Positions 34,248 to 43,812 are shown, counted from the first letter of the stretch. The stretch: 64,000 nucleotides of DNA from Clostridiales bacterium (GCA_022786995.1 JALFUW010000018.1:1-64000), one strand, 5' to 3'. Translations and numbers: made by a program. Notes: a model not told the origin generated them from the sequence alone.

Positions 34248-35294
34248 ATGGCAAAGCTACAGCCATCAGGCAGCGGATTGACAGAACTGAAAATGGCGCT
34301 GAAGCAGAAATCGCTGGGGCGGCTGTATTTTTTCCATGGGGAAGAAACCTTTCTGCTGCACCATTATCTTGAGCAGATGAGGAAGCTCCTTCTGGATCCG
34401 CTGACAGAGTCGTTTAACTACCATCGCCTTAACAGCGAGACTTTTGAACTGCGAGCTTTCGCGGACGCGGTGGAAAACCTGCCAATGATGGCACAGTCCA
34501 CATTTGTACAGATCGATGATGTTGATATTTTCAAATTGAACGAGTCCGACCGTGAAAAGCTGGCGGAGATTCTGCGGGATATCCCCGACTACTGCACAGT
34601 GGTGTTTACCTACATCACTGTCGCCTGGAAGCCGGACAAGAGACTGAAAAAGCTGTGGGAGGCGGTAGACGGCAGCGGCCTTATTGTCGAGTTCGCCAAG
34701 CAGGATCAGCGGGATTTGATTGCCTGGGTAACCCGCCACTTCGCTGCCAATAAAAAGCGGATTTCTACCGATCTGTGCGCCTATCTGATTGATATTACCG
34801 GCGGAACAATGACTGCCCTGACCGGCGAAATTGACAAAATCTGCGCCTACTCCGGGGCGGAAGAAATCAAAAAAAGTGATATTGACGCTGTGACTGAGCC
34901 TGTACTGGACGCGATGGTATTCCAAATGACCGATCAGCTTAGCTTCGGGCGGTACGATCAGGCCATGCAGAAATTGCAGCAGCTTCTGAAAATGCAGCAG
35001 GAGCCGCTGGCAATTCTGGGAGCGGTGGGCAGCCATTACCGCCGTATCAGCACCGCGAGGACATTGCTGGACAACGGAAAGAGCAGCTTTGATCTGCAAA
35101 AGCTCTGTGGCATCCCGGATTATCCCGCGAGAAAGACCATGGAAGCGGCTCGCCGTTGTACACCGAAGCTCTGCCGTACTGCCGCTCAGCTGGTGCTGGA
35201 AACAGACTATCGGATGAAGACTTCCTTTGATGAGCAGGAACGGCTGCTGGAGTTGCTGATTCTGCGGCTGGCACAGGAGGGGAAAAATGCTTAA
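34248..35294 (+). CDS. holA: DNA polymerase III subunit delta
   Basis: The 348-residue clamp-loader subunit starts after an AGGAGG site two bases beyond the comEC stop, the usual comEC-holA pairing. Recognisable are LYFFHGEETFLLHHYLEQ at the N-terminus, the AAA+ core without a functional Walker A, and the C-terminal helical collar (QEPLAILGAVGSHYRRI). It opens the beta clamp together with DnaX and delta-prime. The stop overlaps the rnmV ATG. Confidence 0.95.
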   Translation: MAKLQPSGSGLTELKMALKQKSLGRLYFFHGEETFLLHHYLEQMRKLLLDPLTESFNYHRLNSETFELRAFADAVENLPMMAQSTFVQIDDVDIFKLNESDREKLAEILRDIPDYCTVVFTYITVAWKPDKRLKKLWEAVDGSGLIVEFAKQDQRDLIAWVTRHFAANKKRISTDLCAYLIDITGGTMTALTGEIDKICAYSGAEEIKKSDIDAVTEPVLDAMVFQMTDQLSFGRYDQAMQKLQQLLKMQQEPLAILGAVGSHYRRISTARTLLDNGKSSFDLQKLCGIPDYPARKTMEAARRCTPKLCRTAAQLVLETDYRMKTSFDEQERLLELLILRLAQEGKNA

Positions 35295-35871
35295 AATCAG
35301 GGAAGCGATTGTGGTAGAAGGGCGCTATGACAAAAACACCCTGTCTCAGATTGTGGACGCGCCGATTCTGGAAACCTCCGGCTTTGGCATTTTCAAGGAT
35401 AAGGAGCAGATGTCTCTGCTGCGCCGGATAGCGGAGCGTCGGGGACTGATTGTTTTTACGGATTCAGACGGTGCGGGTTTTGTGATTCGCAACCACATCA
35501 AAAGCGCGATTCCCGGGAAATACCTGAAACACGCCTATATCCCGGATGTGTACGGGAAGGAAAAGCGCAAGTCCACTCCCGGAAAAGAGGGAAAACTGGG
35601 TGTCGAGGGCCTGTCCCCGGAGATTCTGCTGGATTCCCTGCGCCGCGCCGGAGCCACCATCGAAGGAGAGAATTCCCCGGGAAACAAAGGGATTACCAAG
35701 CAGGATTTGATGGCCCGGGGCCTGTCCGGCGGAGCAAATGCCAGTGAAAAGCGGCTGGCTCTTCTGAAAAAACTGGGCCTGCCGCAGCGCATGAGTGCCA
35801 ACGCCATGCTCCAGGCGCTGAATCTGCTTTGCTCTCTGGAAGAATTGGATGCCATATTGGAACAAACGTGA
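35287..35871 (+). CDS. rnmV: Ribonuclease M5
   Basis: The 194-residue protein has a Toprim domain with VVEGRYDKNTL (catalytic Glu near residue 11) and TDSDGAG (about 58-64), then the C-terminal region of RNase M5/DUF4093 (ANASEKRLALLKKLGLPQRMSANAML). RNase M5 performs the final maturation of 5S rRNA with ribosomal protein L18. It overlaps holA by eight bases. In Bacillus it sits beside rsmA/ksgA instead, so the linkage differs. Confidence 0.93.
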   Translation: MLKIREAIVVEGRYDKNTLSQIVDAPILETSGFGIFKDKEQMSLLRRIAERRGLIVFTDSDGAGFVIRNHIKSAIPGKYLKHAYIPDVYGKEKRKSTPGKEGKLGVEGLSPEILLDSLRRAGATIEGENSPGNKGITKQDLMARGLSGGANASEKRLALLKKLGLPQRMSANAMLQALNLLCSLEELDAILEQT

Positions 35872-35883
35872 TGGAGTAAAACC

Positions 35884-37746
35884 ATGGTAGATATACAGGT
35901 AACGAATCTGACAAAATTTTTTGTCATCGGGGAAAACCTGCTGGAAAACCTGACCTTTGAGATACAGGAAGGGGAGTGTGTGGCCATCTTGGGCCGCAAC
36001 GGCTGCGGAAAGACGACCCTTTTCAATATCCTCACCGGGCAGATGGATTATGATTCCGGCGAGGTCTATGTTAACCCAAACAAAAAACTGGGCCTGATCT
36101 CTCAGATTCCCCGGTTCCCGGAGGGGTTTACCGTTGAAGATGTACTGCGTTCCGCGTTTGCGGATATTCTGCGGGTGCGTCAAAAGATGGAACTGCTGGA
36201 ACGCGAAATGGCGAACGGCGCTACCGATGCGCAGCTTCGGGAATATGATGCCCTGACCAATCGGTTTCAGACCGGCGGCGGCTATGACATGGACGTGGAA
36301 GTGGACAAAATCTGCAACGGCCTTGGCATCACGCCGGAGCAGCGTAGTCAGGAATTTTCCAGTCTGTCCGGCGGCGAGAAAACCAGAGTGAATCTTGCCC
36401 GTCTTCTGCTTGAAAAAACGGACATTCTGCTGCTGGATGAGCCGACGAACCATCTGGACTTAAACAGTGTGGAGTGGCTGGAGCAGTACATCAACACCTT
36501 CAAGGGTACGGTTCTGACCATCTCTCATGACCGCTATTTCATCGATCAGGTTGCCGACCGAGTCATTGAGATCACGGAAGGCCACGCAGAGTTCTACTCC
36601 GGCAACTATTCCTTCTATATGGACGAAAAACAGGCGCGCTTCGACCTGCAATTAAAGCAGTATGAGCAGGAGCAGGCTAAGCTCAGGCAGCTTGGCTACA
36701 CCGTGGAGCGGATGAAAGGGTGGGGTATCAACAACCGAACCCTGTACCGCCGTGCCATGTCCATCCAGCACCGCATGGAGCGCATTCGTAAGACGGAAAA
36801 GCCCAAAAAAGAGCGGACTATGAAGGCCTCCTTCGGAGAAAAGGAGTTTTCCGGGGATATTGTGTTCAAAATGAAAAATGTCTCCAAGTCCTTTGGAGAC
36901 AGAGTGCTGTTTTCTGACGTGAATCTGACAGTCGAGGGCGGCGAGCGGATTGCGCTGCTGGGCGATAACGGCACGGGAAAGACCACCTTCATCAGGTGCC
37001 TTTTGGGGGATGAGGACTGCGCCGGAAAGATCCAGTTCGGCCCAACGGTAAAATTTGGATACCTTCCCCAGATCATCCACTTTGACCACCCGGAGCGCAG
37101 CCTGTATGACACCATGCTCTACGAGAAGAACTGCACCCCGCAGACAGCCCGTGACCGTCTGGGCGCGTTTCTGTTTCAGGGTGAGGATGTGTTCAAGCAG
37201 GTGGGCAATCTCTCTGGCGGCGAACAGTCCCGTCTGCGGTTGTGTATGCTGATGGATGAGAAGATCAACCTTCTGATTCTGGACGAGCCGACGAACCATC
37301 TGGATATTGCCTCCCGGGAGTGGGTGGAAGCCGCCATCGAGGAGTTTGAGGGCGTGCTGCTGTTTGTATCCCACGACCGTTACTTTATTGAGAAATTCGC
37401 CGAGCGCATCTGGCTTTTGGAGGACGGCACCATTCGGGATTTTCCCTGCGGCTATCAGAAGTACCGTTCTATTCTGGAACACGAGGCGGCGGCAAAGCCT
37501 GTTATCTCCTCTGCGCCTAAGCCCAAAAAAGAGAAGCCCAAGGGTGGCACCAAGGACACAGACAAGCTCATCCGCCGTTTAGAACGGGAGATCGAAAAGC
37601 AGGAAGCCCTGATTGCGCAGTTGGAAGAAAAAATCGAAGCCTCTGCCGCCGACTATCAGGAGCTGACCCGACTTTTGAACGAAAAGGAGGGGGCGGAAGC
37701 GGTACTGATGGATTTGATGGAGCAATGGGACGCGGCGCAGGAGTGA
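35884..37746 (+). CDS. ABC-F family ATPase
   Basis: The 620-residue cytoplasmic protein has two ABC ATPase domains (Walker A GRNGCGKTT near 38 and GDNGTGKTT near 360; signatures SLSGGEKTR and NLSGGEQSR; Walker B LLLDEPTNHLD twice). A charged linker lies between them and a C-terminal coiled coil follows from about 555. There are no membrane segments, so it is a translation-associated ABC-F factor rather than a transporter. Whether it is a housekeeping factor or a resistance protein cannot be told; the housekeeping context favours the former. Confidence 0.95.
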   Translation: MVDIQVTNLTKFFVIGENLLENLTFEIQEGECVAILGRNGCGKTTLFNILTGQMDYDSGEVYVNPNKKLGLISQIPRFPEGFTVEDVLRSAFADILRVRQKMELLEREMANGATDAQLREYDALTNRFQTGGGYDMDVEVDKICNGLGITPEQRSQEFSSLSGGEKTRVNLARLLLEKTDILLLDEPTNHLDLNSVEWLEQYINTFKGTVLTISHDRYFIDQVADRVIEITEGHAEFYSGNYSFYMDEKQARFDLQLKQYEQEQAKLRQLGYTVERMKGWGINNRTLYRRAMSIQHRMERIRKTEKPKKERTMKASFGEKEFSGDIVFKMKNVSKSFGDRVLFSDVNLTVEGGERIALLGDNGTGKTTFIRCLLGDEDCAGKIQFGPTVKFGYLPQIIHFDHPERSLYDTMLYEKNCTPQTARDRLGAFLFQGEDVFKQVGNLSGGEQSRLRLCMLMDEKINLLILDEPTNHLDIASREWVEAAIEEFEGVLLFVSHDRYFIEKFAERIWLLEDGTIRDFPCGYQKYRSILEHEAAAKPVISSAPKPKKEKPKGGTKDTDKLIRRLEREIEKQEALIAQLEEKIEASAADYQELTRLLNEKEGAEAVLMDLMEQWDAAQE

Positions 37747-37751
37747 AGGAA

Positions 37752-38327
37752 ATGAGACATCAGGGCACCAAGACCATTGAAACGCAAAGGCTGATCCTTC
37801 GACGGTTTACCGTGGAGGACGCGCCTGCCACGTACCGTAACTGGGCCTCAGATTCGGAAGTGACAAAATACCTGACCTGGCCCACGCACAGCAGTGTGGA
37901 GATCAGTCACCAGATTTTGCTTGACTGGACTGGCCAGTATGCGGACAGCACCTTCTACCAGTGGGCCATCGTTCCAAAGGAATTGGGAGAACCTGTTGGC
38001 TCCATTGGCGTAGTGCGTCTGAACGAACAAGCCCAGCTTGTGCATATTGGCTACTGCATCGGCACAAACTGGTGGCATAGGGGGATCACCTCTGAGGCTA
38101 TGCAGGCGGTCATGAATTACCTATTTGATGAAGTGGGCGTAAACCGGGTGGAATCCCGTCACGATCCCCGCAATCCAAATTCCGGGGCAGTCATGCGAAA
38201 GTGCGGCATGAAATTCGAAGGTACTCTGCGTCAATCCGACTGGAACAATCAGGGCATCTGCGACGCAAGCTGGTATGGTTTGGTGGCCGAGGAACGCGAT
38301 TTGTCAAAAAGTGTAGTTGACAGGTAA
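37752..38327 (+). CDS. GNAT acetyltransferase (RimJ/RimL-like)
   Basis: The 191-residue protein begins TIETQRLILRRFTVEDAPATYRNWASDSEVTKYLTW, the standard RimJ/RimL-type opening, and has the acetyl-CoA-binding WHRGITSEAMQAVMNYLF segment (about 103-120) and the closing NSGAVMRKCGMKFEGTLR. The substrate is unknown. ATG 37752 after GAAGGAA is chosen; the extended frame overlaps the ABC-F stop. Its last bases contain the -35 box of the mrp promoter. Confidence 0.92.
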   Translation: MRHQGTKTIETQRLILRRFTVEDAPATYRNWASDSEVTKYLTWPTHSSVEISHQILLDWTGQYADSTFYQWAIVPKELGEPVGSIGVVRLNEQAQLVHIGYCIGTNWWHRGITSEAMQAVMNYLFDEVGVNRVESRHDPRNPNSGAVMRKCGMKFEGTLRQSDWNNQGICDASWYGLVAEERDLSKSVVDR

Positions 38328-38344
38328 GAAACAAATGCTATAAT
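38317..38344 (+). promoter_or_regulatory. Promoter of mrp
   Basis: Consensus TTGACA (38317-38322) and TATAAT (38339-38344), 16-base spacer; one of the strongest matches in the window. Confidence 0.9.
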
Positions 38345-38378
38345 AGATGACATATGACGAAAAAAGGAGAGAACAAAC

Positions 38379-39200
38379 ATGAGTTCTTGTAGCGGAAACT
38401 GCTCTTCCTGCGGTTCTGATTGCGCAGACCGCAAGGAAGAAAGTCTTCTGGCAGAGCTGAATCCCCATTCCAGCGTGAAAAAGGTAATTGCTGTTGTGTC
38501 CGGCAAGGGCGGCGTGGGTAAGTCCACCGTCACAGCCATGCTGGCGGTTGCTATGGCCCGTCAGGGCAAGAAGGTGGCCGTGCTGGACGCGGATATCACC
38601 GGCCCCTCCGCACCCACGGCTTTCGGTGTCAATGAATGTCAGGGAGCCAATGAGGACGGTCTGTTCCCGGCACTGACCAGGGGAGGCATTCAGGTTATGT
38701 CCATCAACCTGCTGTTAGACAACCCTGCCGATCCTGTTGTGTGGCGCGGCCCTGTCATCGCCGGCGCGGTGAAGCAGTTCTGGACCGATGTGATCTGGGA
38801 AGACGTGGACTATATGTTCGTAGATATGCCTCCCGGAACCGGCGACGTGCCCCTGACTGTATTCCAGAGCCTGCCTATCGACGGCGTGGTCATTGTTACC
38901 ACCCCCCAGGATCTGGTGTCTATGATCGTTGCCAAAGCTGTGAAGATGGCCAACATGATGCATATTCCTGTGCTGGGCTTCGTTGAGAACTACTCCTATC
39001 TGGAGTGCCCGGACTGCGGCAAAAAGATTGAAGTCTTCGGCAAGTCCCATATCAATGAGATTGCCGCAAAGTTTGAGCTGCCTGTGCTGGCAAAGCTGCC
39101 CATCGACCCGTCTGTAGCGGAAGCCTACGACAATGGCTTGATGGAAACCGTGAATACCGATGCGGTGGGTAGCGTGATTGATGCTATTTTGAAAGCGTAG
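38379..39200 (+). CDS. apbC: Mrp/ApbC-type iron-sulfur carrier ATPase
   Basis: The 273-residue P-loop protein has a deviant Walker [10 protein letters not shown] at 42-50, DMPPGTGD and a C-terminal CPDC pair. The N-terminus has a Cys cluster (Cys4, 8, 11, 15), an arrangement seen in NBP35-like members, so it likely binds a labile Fe-S cluster at both ends and passes it to target enzymes. It is monocistronic, with a strong promoter and a terminator. Confidence 0.93.
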   Translation: MSSCSGNCSSCGSDCADRKEESLLAELNPHSSVKKVIAVVSGKGGVGKSTVTAMLAVAMARQGKKVAVLDADITGPSAPTAFGVNECQGANEDGLFPALTRGGIQVMSINLLLDNPADPVVWRGPVIAGAVKQFWTDVIWEDVDYMFVDMPPGTGDVPLTVFQSLPIDGVVIVTTPQDLVSMIVAKAVKMANMMHIPVLGFVENYSYLECPDCGKKIEVFGKSHINEIAAKFELPVLAKLPIDPSVAEAYDNGLMETVNTDAVGSVIDAILKA

Positions 39201-39207
39201 AAAATGG

Positions 39208-39233
39208 AAAACCCGGCGGCTGCCGGGTTTTTC
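39208..39233 (+). terminator. Terminator after mrp
   Basis: Arms AAACCCGGC and GCCGGGTTT around a short loop, followed by TTC and preceded by A-rich sequence. Confidence 0.9.
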
Positions 39234-39325
39234 TTATGGGAAAAAGGAGAAATAACAGTAGCTTTCTATTGGAAAATATGCTACAATACCCCGAGAGTAT
39301 CGCAAATACGAAAGGAAGTTGCGCA

Positions 39326-40372
39326 TTGGTAACGAACGAGAATGCAGGCCTGCAAACAAGGGATTACTGGTATGACCTGCCGGAGGAGCTGATTGCCCAG
39401 ACCCCTCTGCAAAAGCGGGATACCTCCCGGCTGATGGTACTGAACCGTGAGACAGGGGAGATCAGCCATAAGCATTTTTACGATATCGTGGACTATCTGA
39501 ACCCCGGCGACTGTCTGGTGATGAATGATTCCCGGGTATTGCCCGCAAGACTTTTGGGCCACCGCCCCACCGGCGGTGCTGTAGAGGTGCTGCTTCTGCG
39601 GGACTTGGGAGACAACCGTTGGGAGTGCCTGTGCAAGCCTGGCCGGAAAATGCTGCCCGGAAATGAGGTTAGCTTTGGAAACGGCGAATTAAAGGCAGTT
39701 GTTCGGGAGGTTCAGGAGGATGGGAACCGGGTTGTAGAATTCTTCTACGAAGGAATCTTCCTTGAAGTTCTCGAAAGGCTTGGCAAAATGCCCCTGCCGC
39801 CCTATATTAAGGCGGAGCTGGTAGATCAGGAACGATATCAGACAGTATACTCCCGCGAGGTCGGCTCCGCGGCAGCACCCACAGCCGGACTGCACTTTAC
39901 AAACGAATTATTGGAAAAAGTCCGTGAGAAGGGCGTAAAGACCGCGTTTGTCACCCTTCATGTTGGACTTGGAACCTTCCGGCCTGTGAAGGCGGATACC
40001 ATTCTGGAGCACCATATGCACTCTGAGCTGTGCATGATGAACGATGAAACCGCCCGCATTCTGAATGAGACCAGACAAAACGGCGGACGGATCATCTGCG
40101 TCGGCACCACCTCCTGCCGAACGCTGGAATCTCTGGCGGGGGAGGACGGCGCCTTTACCGCCGGTTCCAAGTGGACGGATATCTTTATCTACCCCGGCTA
40201 CACCTTCAGGGCCATGGATGGCCTGATTACCAACTTCCATCTGCCGGAGAGTACGCTGGTGATGCTGGTATCGGCCTTTGCCGGGCGGGAGCGTGTGCTG
40301 AACGCCTACGCCGAGGCGGTGAAGGAGCGTTACCGCTTCTTCAGCTTTGGGGATGCTATGTGTATTATGTGA
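39326..40372 (+). CDS. queA: tRNA ribosyltransferase-isomerase QueA
   Basis: The 348-residue enzyme transfers the ribosyl part of S-adenosylmethionine to preQ1 in tRNA to form epoxyqueuosine. Conserved stretches are [41 protein letters not shown] and the closing [20 protein letters not shown] 39326 is chosen as start: it follows AAAGGAAG at good spacing, gives the family length, and lies downstream of a -10 box (TACAAT, 39282-39287); the longer ATG-initiated frame would begin before that box. It is followed by tgt, the next enzyme of the pathway. Confidence 0.95.
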   Translation: MVTNENAGLQTRDYWYDLPEELIAQTPLQKRDTSRLMVLNRETGEISHKHFYDIVDYLNPGDCLVMNDSRVLPARLLGHRPTGGAVEVLLLRDLGDNRWECLCKPGRKMLPGNEVSFGNGELKAVVREVQEDGNRVVEFFYEGIFLEVLERLGKMPLPPYIKAELVDQERYQTVYSREVGSAAAPTAGLHFTNELLEKVREKGVKTAFVTLHVGLGTFRPVKADTILEHHMHSELCMMNDETARILNETRQNGGRIICVGTTSCRTLESLAGEDGAFTAGSKWTDIFIYPGYTFRAMDGLITNFHLPESTLVMLVSAFAGRERVLNAYAEAVKERYRFFSFGDAMCIM

Positions 40373-40379
40373 GGTAACT

Positions 40380-41510
40380 ATGTTTGAGCTGAAAAAGACG
40401 GAAGGGAATGCACGGCGGGGTGTGTTTACCTGCGCTCATGGAACTGTCCAGACCCCTGTATTTATGAACGTGGGCACACAGGGTGCCATCAAGGGCGCAC
40501 TGAGCGCGGAGGACCTGAAAAACATCGGCTGTCAGGTGGAATTATCCAATACCTATCATTTGCACCTGCGGCCCACGGACAAGGTCGTCCGTGAAATGGG
40601 CGGCCTGCATAAATTTATGACCTGGGATGGCCCAATCCTGACGGATTCCGGCGGCTTCCAGGTGTTCAGCCTGTCTTCTCTGCGAAAAATAAAAGAAGAA
40701 GGCGTCTACTTCGCTTCTCACATCGACGGACGAAAGATCTTTATGGGGCCGGAGGAAAGCATGCAGATTCAGTCCAATCTGGGCAGCGATATCTGTATGG
40801 CCTTTGACGAGTGTATTGAAAATCCGTCCCCCCGGGATTATGTAAAGCAGAGCATTGACCGAACCTATCGTTGGCTGGTTCGGTGCAAGCAGGAGAACGC
40901 ACGGCTGAACAGCCTGCCGGATACCGTGAATCCCCAGCAGATGCTGTGGGGCATCAACCAGGGCGGCACCTACGCTGATCTCCGTGTGGAGCATATGAAG
41001 CGTATTGCCGACCTGGATCTGCCCGGCTACGCCATCGGCGGCCTTGCGGTAGGGGAAACGGCTCAGGAGATGTACGATATCATTGAGTCGGTTGAGCCCT
41101 ATATGCCCGCGGACAAGACCCGTTACCTTATGGGTGTGGGCACACCAACCAACATCATCGAGGCGGTTGCCCGGGGTGTGGACTTCTTCGACTGTGTCAT
41201 GCCTGCCCGGAATGCCCGTCATGCCCGCCTGAACACTTGGGAGGGTGCCATCAATCTGAAAAACGCCAAATACATGACCGATGAGCGGCCGATTGATCCC
41301 GAATGCGACTGTCCCGTGTGCCGCAGGTTCAGCCGGGCATATATCCGGCATCTGTTTGTGGCGGAGGAAATGCTGGCCATGCGTCTTGCGGTGATGCACA
41401 ACCTGTATTTCTACAATAAGCTGATGGAGCGAATCCGTCAGGCTCTGGATGAGGGCACCTTCTCCCAATTCCGGGCGGAGTATTCCGAGAAATTGGCCAG
41501 AAGAATCTAA
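40380..41510 (+). CDS. tgt: tRNA-guanine transglycosylase
   Basis: The 376-residue enzyme exchanges guanine-34 for preQ1 in tRNAs with GUN anticodons. Visible are the substrate loop LTDSGGFQVFSL, WGINQGG, the nucleophile region GVDFFDCVMPARNARH, and the zinc site CDCPVCRRFSRAYIRHL. ATG 40380 lies seven bases after queA. The queA-tgt-yajC order is common in bacteria, but yajC here has its own promoter. Confidence 0.98.
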   Translation: MFELKKTEGNARRGVFTCAHGTVQTPVFMNVGTQGAIKGALSAEDLKNIGCQVELSNTYHLHLRPTDKVVREMGGLHKFMTWDGPILTDSGGFQVFSLSSLRKIKEEGVYFASHIDGRKIFMGPEESMQIQSNLGSDICMAFDECIENPSPRDYVKQSIDRTYRWLVRCKQENARLNSLPDTVNPQQMLWGINQGGTYADLRVEHMKRIADLDLPGYAIGGLAVGETAQEMYDIIESVEPYMPADKTRYLMGVGTPTNIIEAVARGVDFFDCVMPARNARHARLNTWEGAINLKNAKYMTDERPIDPECDCPVCRRFSRAYIRHLFVAEEMLAMRLAVMHNLYFYNKLMERIRQALDEGTFSQFRAEYSEKLARRI

Positions 41511-41518
41511 AGAAGTCC

Positions 41519-41546
41519 TTGCAATTTGCGTGAACAATGCTATAAT
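41519..41546 (+). promoter_or_regulatory. Promoter of yajC
   Basis: TTGCAA (41519-41524) and TATAAT (41541-41546), 16-base spacer. Confidence 0.8.
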
Positions 41547-41581
41547 AGACACGTTATTACACACACGAAGGAGTTTTACCA

Positions 41582-41956
41582 ATGAATTTACTGACTGCAA
41601 CCGCAGGCGCCGGCATGGGCAGTACGCTGATCATGATGGTGCTGATGATCGCCATTTTCTACTTCATGCTGATCCGTCCTGAAAACAAGCGCAAGAAGGA
41701 AGCCGAGCAGATGCGTTCCTCTGTAAAGAAGGGCGACAAGATTACCACCATCGGCGGCATTACCGGCACTGTCGTGGATGTCAAGGAGACCCGGATCGTT
41801 CTGGAGACCGGCGCCGATCAGGTTCGTGTTGAGTTAGAGAAGTGGGCCATTTCCACCAACGAGACCGCTGCCGAAAACGCTAAGGCGGAAGCCAAGAAGG
41901 CACAGGAAGCCAAGGCCAAAGCCAAGGCAGCCAAGAAGGCCGAAAAGAATCAGTAA
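41582..41956 (+). CDS. yajC: Preprotein translocase subunit YajC
   Basis: The 124-residue protein has one N-terminal transmembrane helix (about 12-30, IMMVLMIAIFYFMLIRPENKRKKE) followed by the conserved GDKITTIGGITGTVVDVKETRIVLET domain. It has an unusually long Ala/Lys/Glu tail of some 30 residues. It associates with SecDF in protein export. SecD and SecF, often downstream, are not here; a terminator follows instead. Confidence 0.95.
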   Translation: MNLLTATAGAGMGSTLIMMVLMIAIFYFMLIRPENKRKKEAEQMRSSVKKGDKITTIGGITGTVVDVKETRIVLETGADQVRVELEKWAISTNETAAENAKAEAKKAQEAKAKAKAAKKAEKNQ

Positions 41957-41961
41957 CAGCA

Positions 41962-41992
41962 GAAGCCGCCAGGCAAATCGCTTGGCGGCTTC
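41962..41992 (+). terminator. Terminator after yajC
   Basis: Arms GAAGCCGCCAGGC and GCTTGGCGGCTTC, allowing G-T pairs, with a short loop. Confidence 0.8.
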
Positions 41993-42014
41993 ATAATATC
42001 CATTTTCCGATTAA

Positions 42015-42042
42015 GCGGGGCTTTTCTTTCGAAAAGCCCCGC
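42015..42042 (-). terminator. Terminator of the SH3b lipoprotein
   Basis: Perfect 12-base arms GCGGGGCTTTTC and GAAAAGCCCCGC, loop TTTC. It lies between convergent genes, 9 bases from the lipoprotein stop. Confidence 0.75.
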
Positions 42043-42050
42043 CTGTTCAT

Positions 42051-43418
42051 TTAATCCAGAGTTACATAATCCATGCAGATCCAGCCGGTGCTGATCTCAC
42101 CCCAGGTGGTACCATCAACGGTTTCCTGAGAGAGAATTGTCACCTTCGTACCGTATTTCAGGGAACCGACTACATCGTAGTTGGTACCGGCGCCGCTGCG
42201 AACCCGCAGACCGCTCTCTGTAGAGACAGTAGCCTTCTGACCATCAGTGGAAGAGGCGGAATCGCTATCGGAGGAGCCGGTGCTGCCGGTATCCACATAA
42301 GCCATGCTGATCCAGCCCTTATTGGTGCAGCCCCAGGTTACACCGTCGTAGGTAAACTGCTCCAGAACGGTGACGCTGGCACCCTCGGCATAAGTACCCA
42401 CGGAATCATAGTTCTTGCCGGGGCCGCTGCGGATATTCAGACCGCCGCCTGCGGTGATGGTACCCTTGGCGGTATTAGAGCCTGTGGTGCCGTCCTGATA
42501 GACGTAGTTCAGGCTGATCCAGCCCTTGCTGGTGCGGCCCCAGTCGCCGCTCTTTTCCAGAATCTCCACCCGGGCGCCGTAGGAATAGCTGCCGAGACTG
42601 TCGCTGTCCTTGCTGGCGTCAGCACGGATGTTCAGCTGTTTGGCGGTAACGATGCCACGGAACTGCACAGTGGTGCTGCCGTTGCCGGTGCTATTGCTGT
42701 TATTGGTGGTATTGTCGGTCGTGTTGGAGGGTGTTTCGGTGGTGGTGCCGCTGGTGTTGACGTACTCCATCTTGATCCAGCCCTTATTGGTACGGCCCCA
42801 GCCATTCTTGGTTTCCAGAATGGTCACCACATCACCCTTGTTATAGGAGCCCTGCACATTGCCATCGGGTTCGCTGCGGATGTTCAGGTTGTTGACGGTA
42901 ATAACACCCTTGACATTCAAGGTATCTGTTCCGCTGTCTGTAGGCTCGCTGGCGGCGTTGTTGCCGGCAGGGGTACTGGTGTCGCCGCCGGTAGGCATCT
43001 GACTGGGAATGTCCATTTCAACATAATCCATGACAATCCAGCCTGCCTCGGGGGAGATGATGTAGGCCCAGTTAATGCCGGTGACTTCCTCACGGCGGCT
43101 GATTTCGACCTTGTCGCCGGCATCCAGCGTGCCAACAATCGTTGCTTCTGTGCTGGGTGAACTGCGAATGTTAATCTGACTGGTTACGGTTGCGGTATTC
43201 TCGTTGATAGGCTCGGTCGCTTCTGTGGTGGGAGCCTCGGTTTCAGTGGGAGCGGAGGTGTCCGTCAGACTGAGGCCGGGGGTTTGAGGGGTTGTATCCG
43301 CAGGCTCATCCGAAGCCTTCTTGAACAGGCTGCAGCCGGAAAGCAGCGTCGCGGTCAGAGCCGTGGCTAGCAGCAGGCTCAGTGGTTTCCTGAGGTTGTA
43401 TGATTGGGAGAAATTCAT
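42051..43418 (-). CDS. Lipoprotein with five SH3b repeats
   Basis: The 455-residue protein has a lipoprotein signal (LLATALTATLLSGC, Cys about 29), a Thr/Glu/Pro-rich linker to about 75, then five bacterial SH3 domains of about 65-75 residues. Each opens with a version of the LNIRSGPG motif (INIRSSPS, LNIRSEPD, LNIRADAS, LNIRSGPG, LRVRSGAG) and ends with GWI-MDYV or similar. Thr/Ser/Asn-rich linkers separate them. No catalytic domain is present, so it is probably a surface adaptor binding peptidoglycan. It has its own promoter and terminator. Confidence 0.92.
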   Translation of the reverse strand: MNFSQSYNLRKPLSLLLATALTATLLSGCSLFKKASDEPADTTPQTPGLSLTDTSAPTETEAPTTEATEPINENTATVTSQINIRSSPSTEATIVGTLDAGDKVEISRREEVTGINWAYIISPEAGWIVMDYVEMDIPSQMPTGGDTSTPAGNNAASEPTDSGTDTLNVKGVITVNNLNIRSEPDGNVQGSYNKGDVVTILETKNGWGRTNKGWIKMEYVNTSGTTTETPSNTTDNTTNNSNSTGNGSTTVQFRGIVTAKQLNIRADASKDSDSLGSYSYGARVEILEKSGDWGRTSKGWISLNYVYQDGTTGSNTAKGTITAGGGLNIRSGPGKNYDSVGTYAEGASVTVLEQFTYDGVTWGCTNKGWISMAYVDTGSTGSSDSDSASSTDGQKATVSTESGLRVRSGAGTNYDVVGSLKYGTKVTILSQETVDGTTWGEISTGWICMDYVTLD

Positions 43419-43453
43419 GGGGTTACCTCACTTTCGTCTCATTTCTCGACACT

Positions 43454-43483
43454 ATTATAGCGAACAAGATAGGCTTTTGTCAA
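43454..43483 (-). promoter_or_regulatory. Promoter of the SH3b lipoprotein
   Basis: On the minus strand TTGACA (43478-43483) and TATAAT (43454-43459), 18-base spacer. Confidence 0.85.
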
Positions 43484-43543
43484 TAGCGTAAGAATATCTT
43501 AAATAATTTCCAAGGAAGATTATGGAAACCTCCGAAGCGGCAC

Positions 43544-43573
43544 TTGACAAGGATAAGGTATCAGTGGTAGAAT
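43544..43573 (+). promoter_or_regulatory. Promoter of the cysS T-box transcript
   Basis: TTGACA (43544-43549) and TAGAAT (43568-43573), 18-base spacer. Confidence 0.75.
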
Positions 43574-43579
43574 AACATG

Positions 43580-43775
43580 TAACTGAATACCGCTGTGAAC
43601 GGAAAGAGTAGCGTTTTTCGCCTTTCAGAGAGTTCGGGTCATCGGCTGCAAGCCCGGATATGTGTGGGGAACGGGAAAGTGCATCCGGGAGCGGAATGAT
43701 GATAAGTGAGAAATAAGAGTGGAACCGCGGCGAAATCCGCCTCTTGTACATAGGTACAGGGGGCGTTTTTATTTT
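43580..43775 (+). promoter_or_regulatory. T-box leader of cysS (Cys specifier)
   Basis: The leader contains the T-box core AGAGTGGAACCGCGG (43716-43730) and a terminator (arms CGCCTCTTGTAC and GTACAGGGGGCG, 43738-43768) followed by five T. The specifier reads TGC at 43680-43682, a Cys codon, right before ATCCGGGAGC. Confidence 0.93.
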
Positions 43776-43812
43776 CGATCCCCAATTTTTGAAAATAACA
43801 GGAGGTTATACG

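Noticed and set aside
39236..39325. N-terminal extension of QueA by 30 residues from an upstream start
   Set aside because: The extension precedes the predicted transcript start and is not part of the family sequence.
39234..39325. PreQ1 riboswitch before queA
   Set aside because: The leader after the predicted start is only about 30 bases and lacks the preQ1 aptamer pattern.
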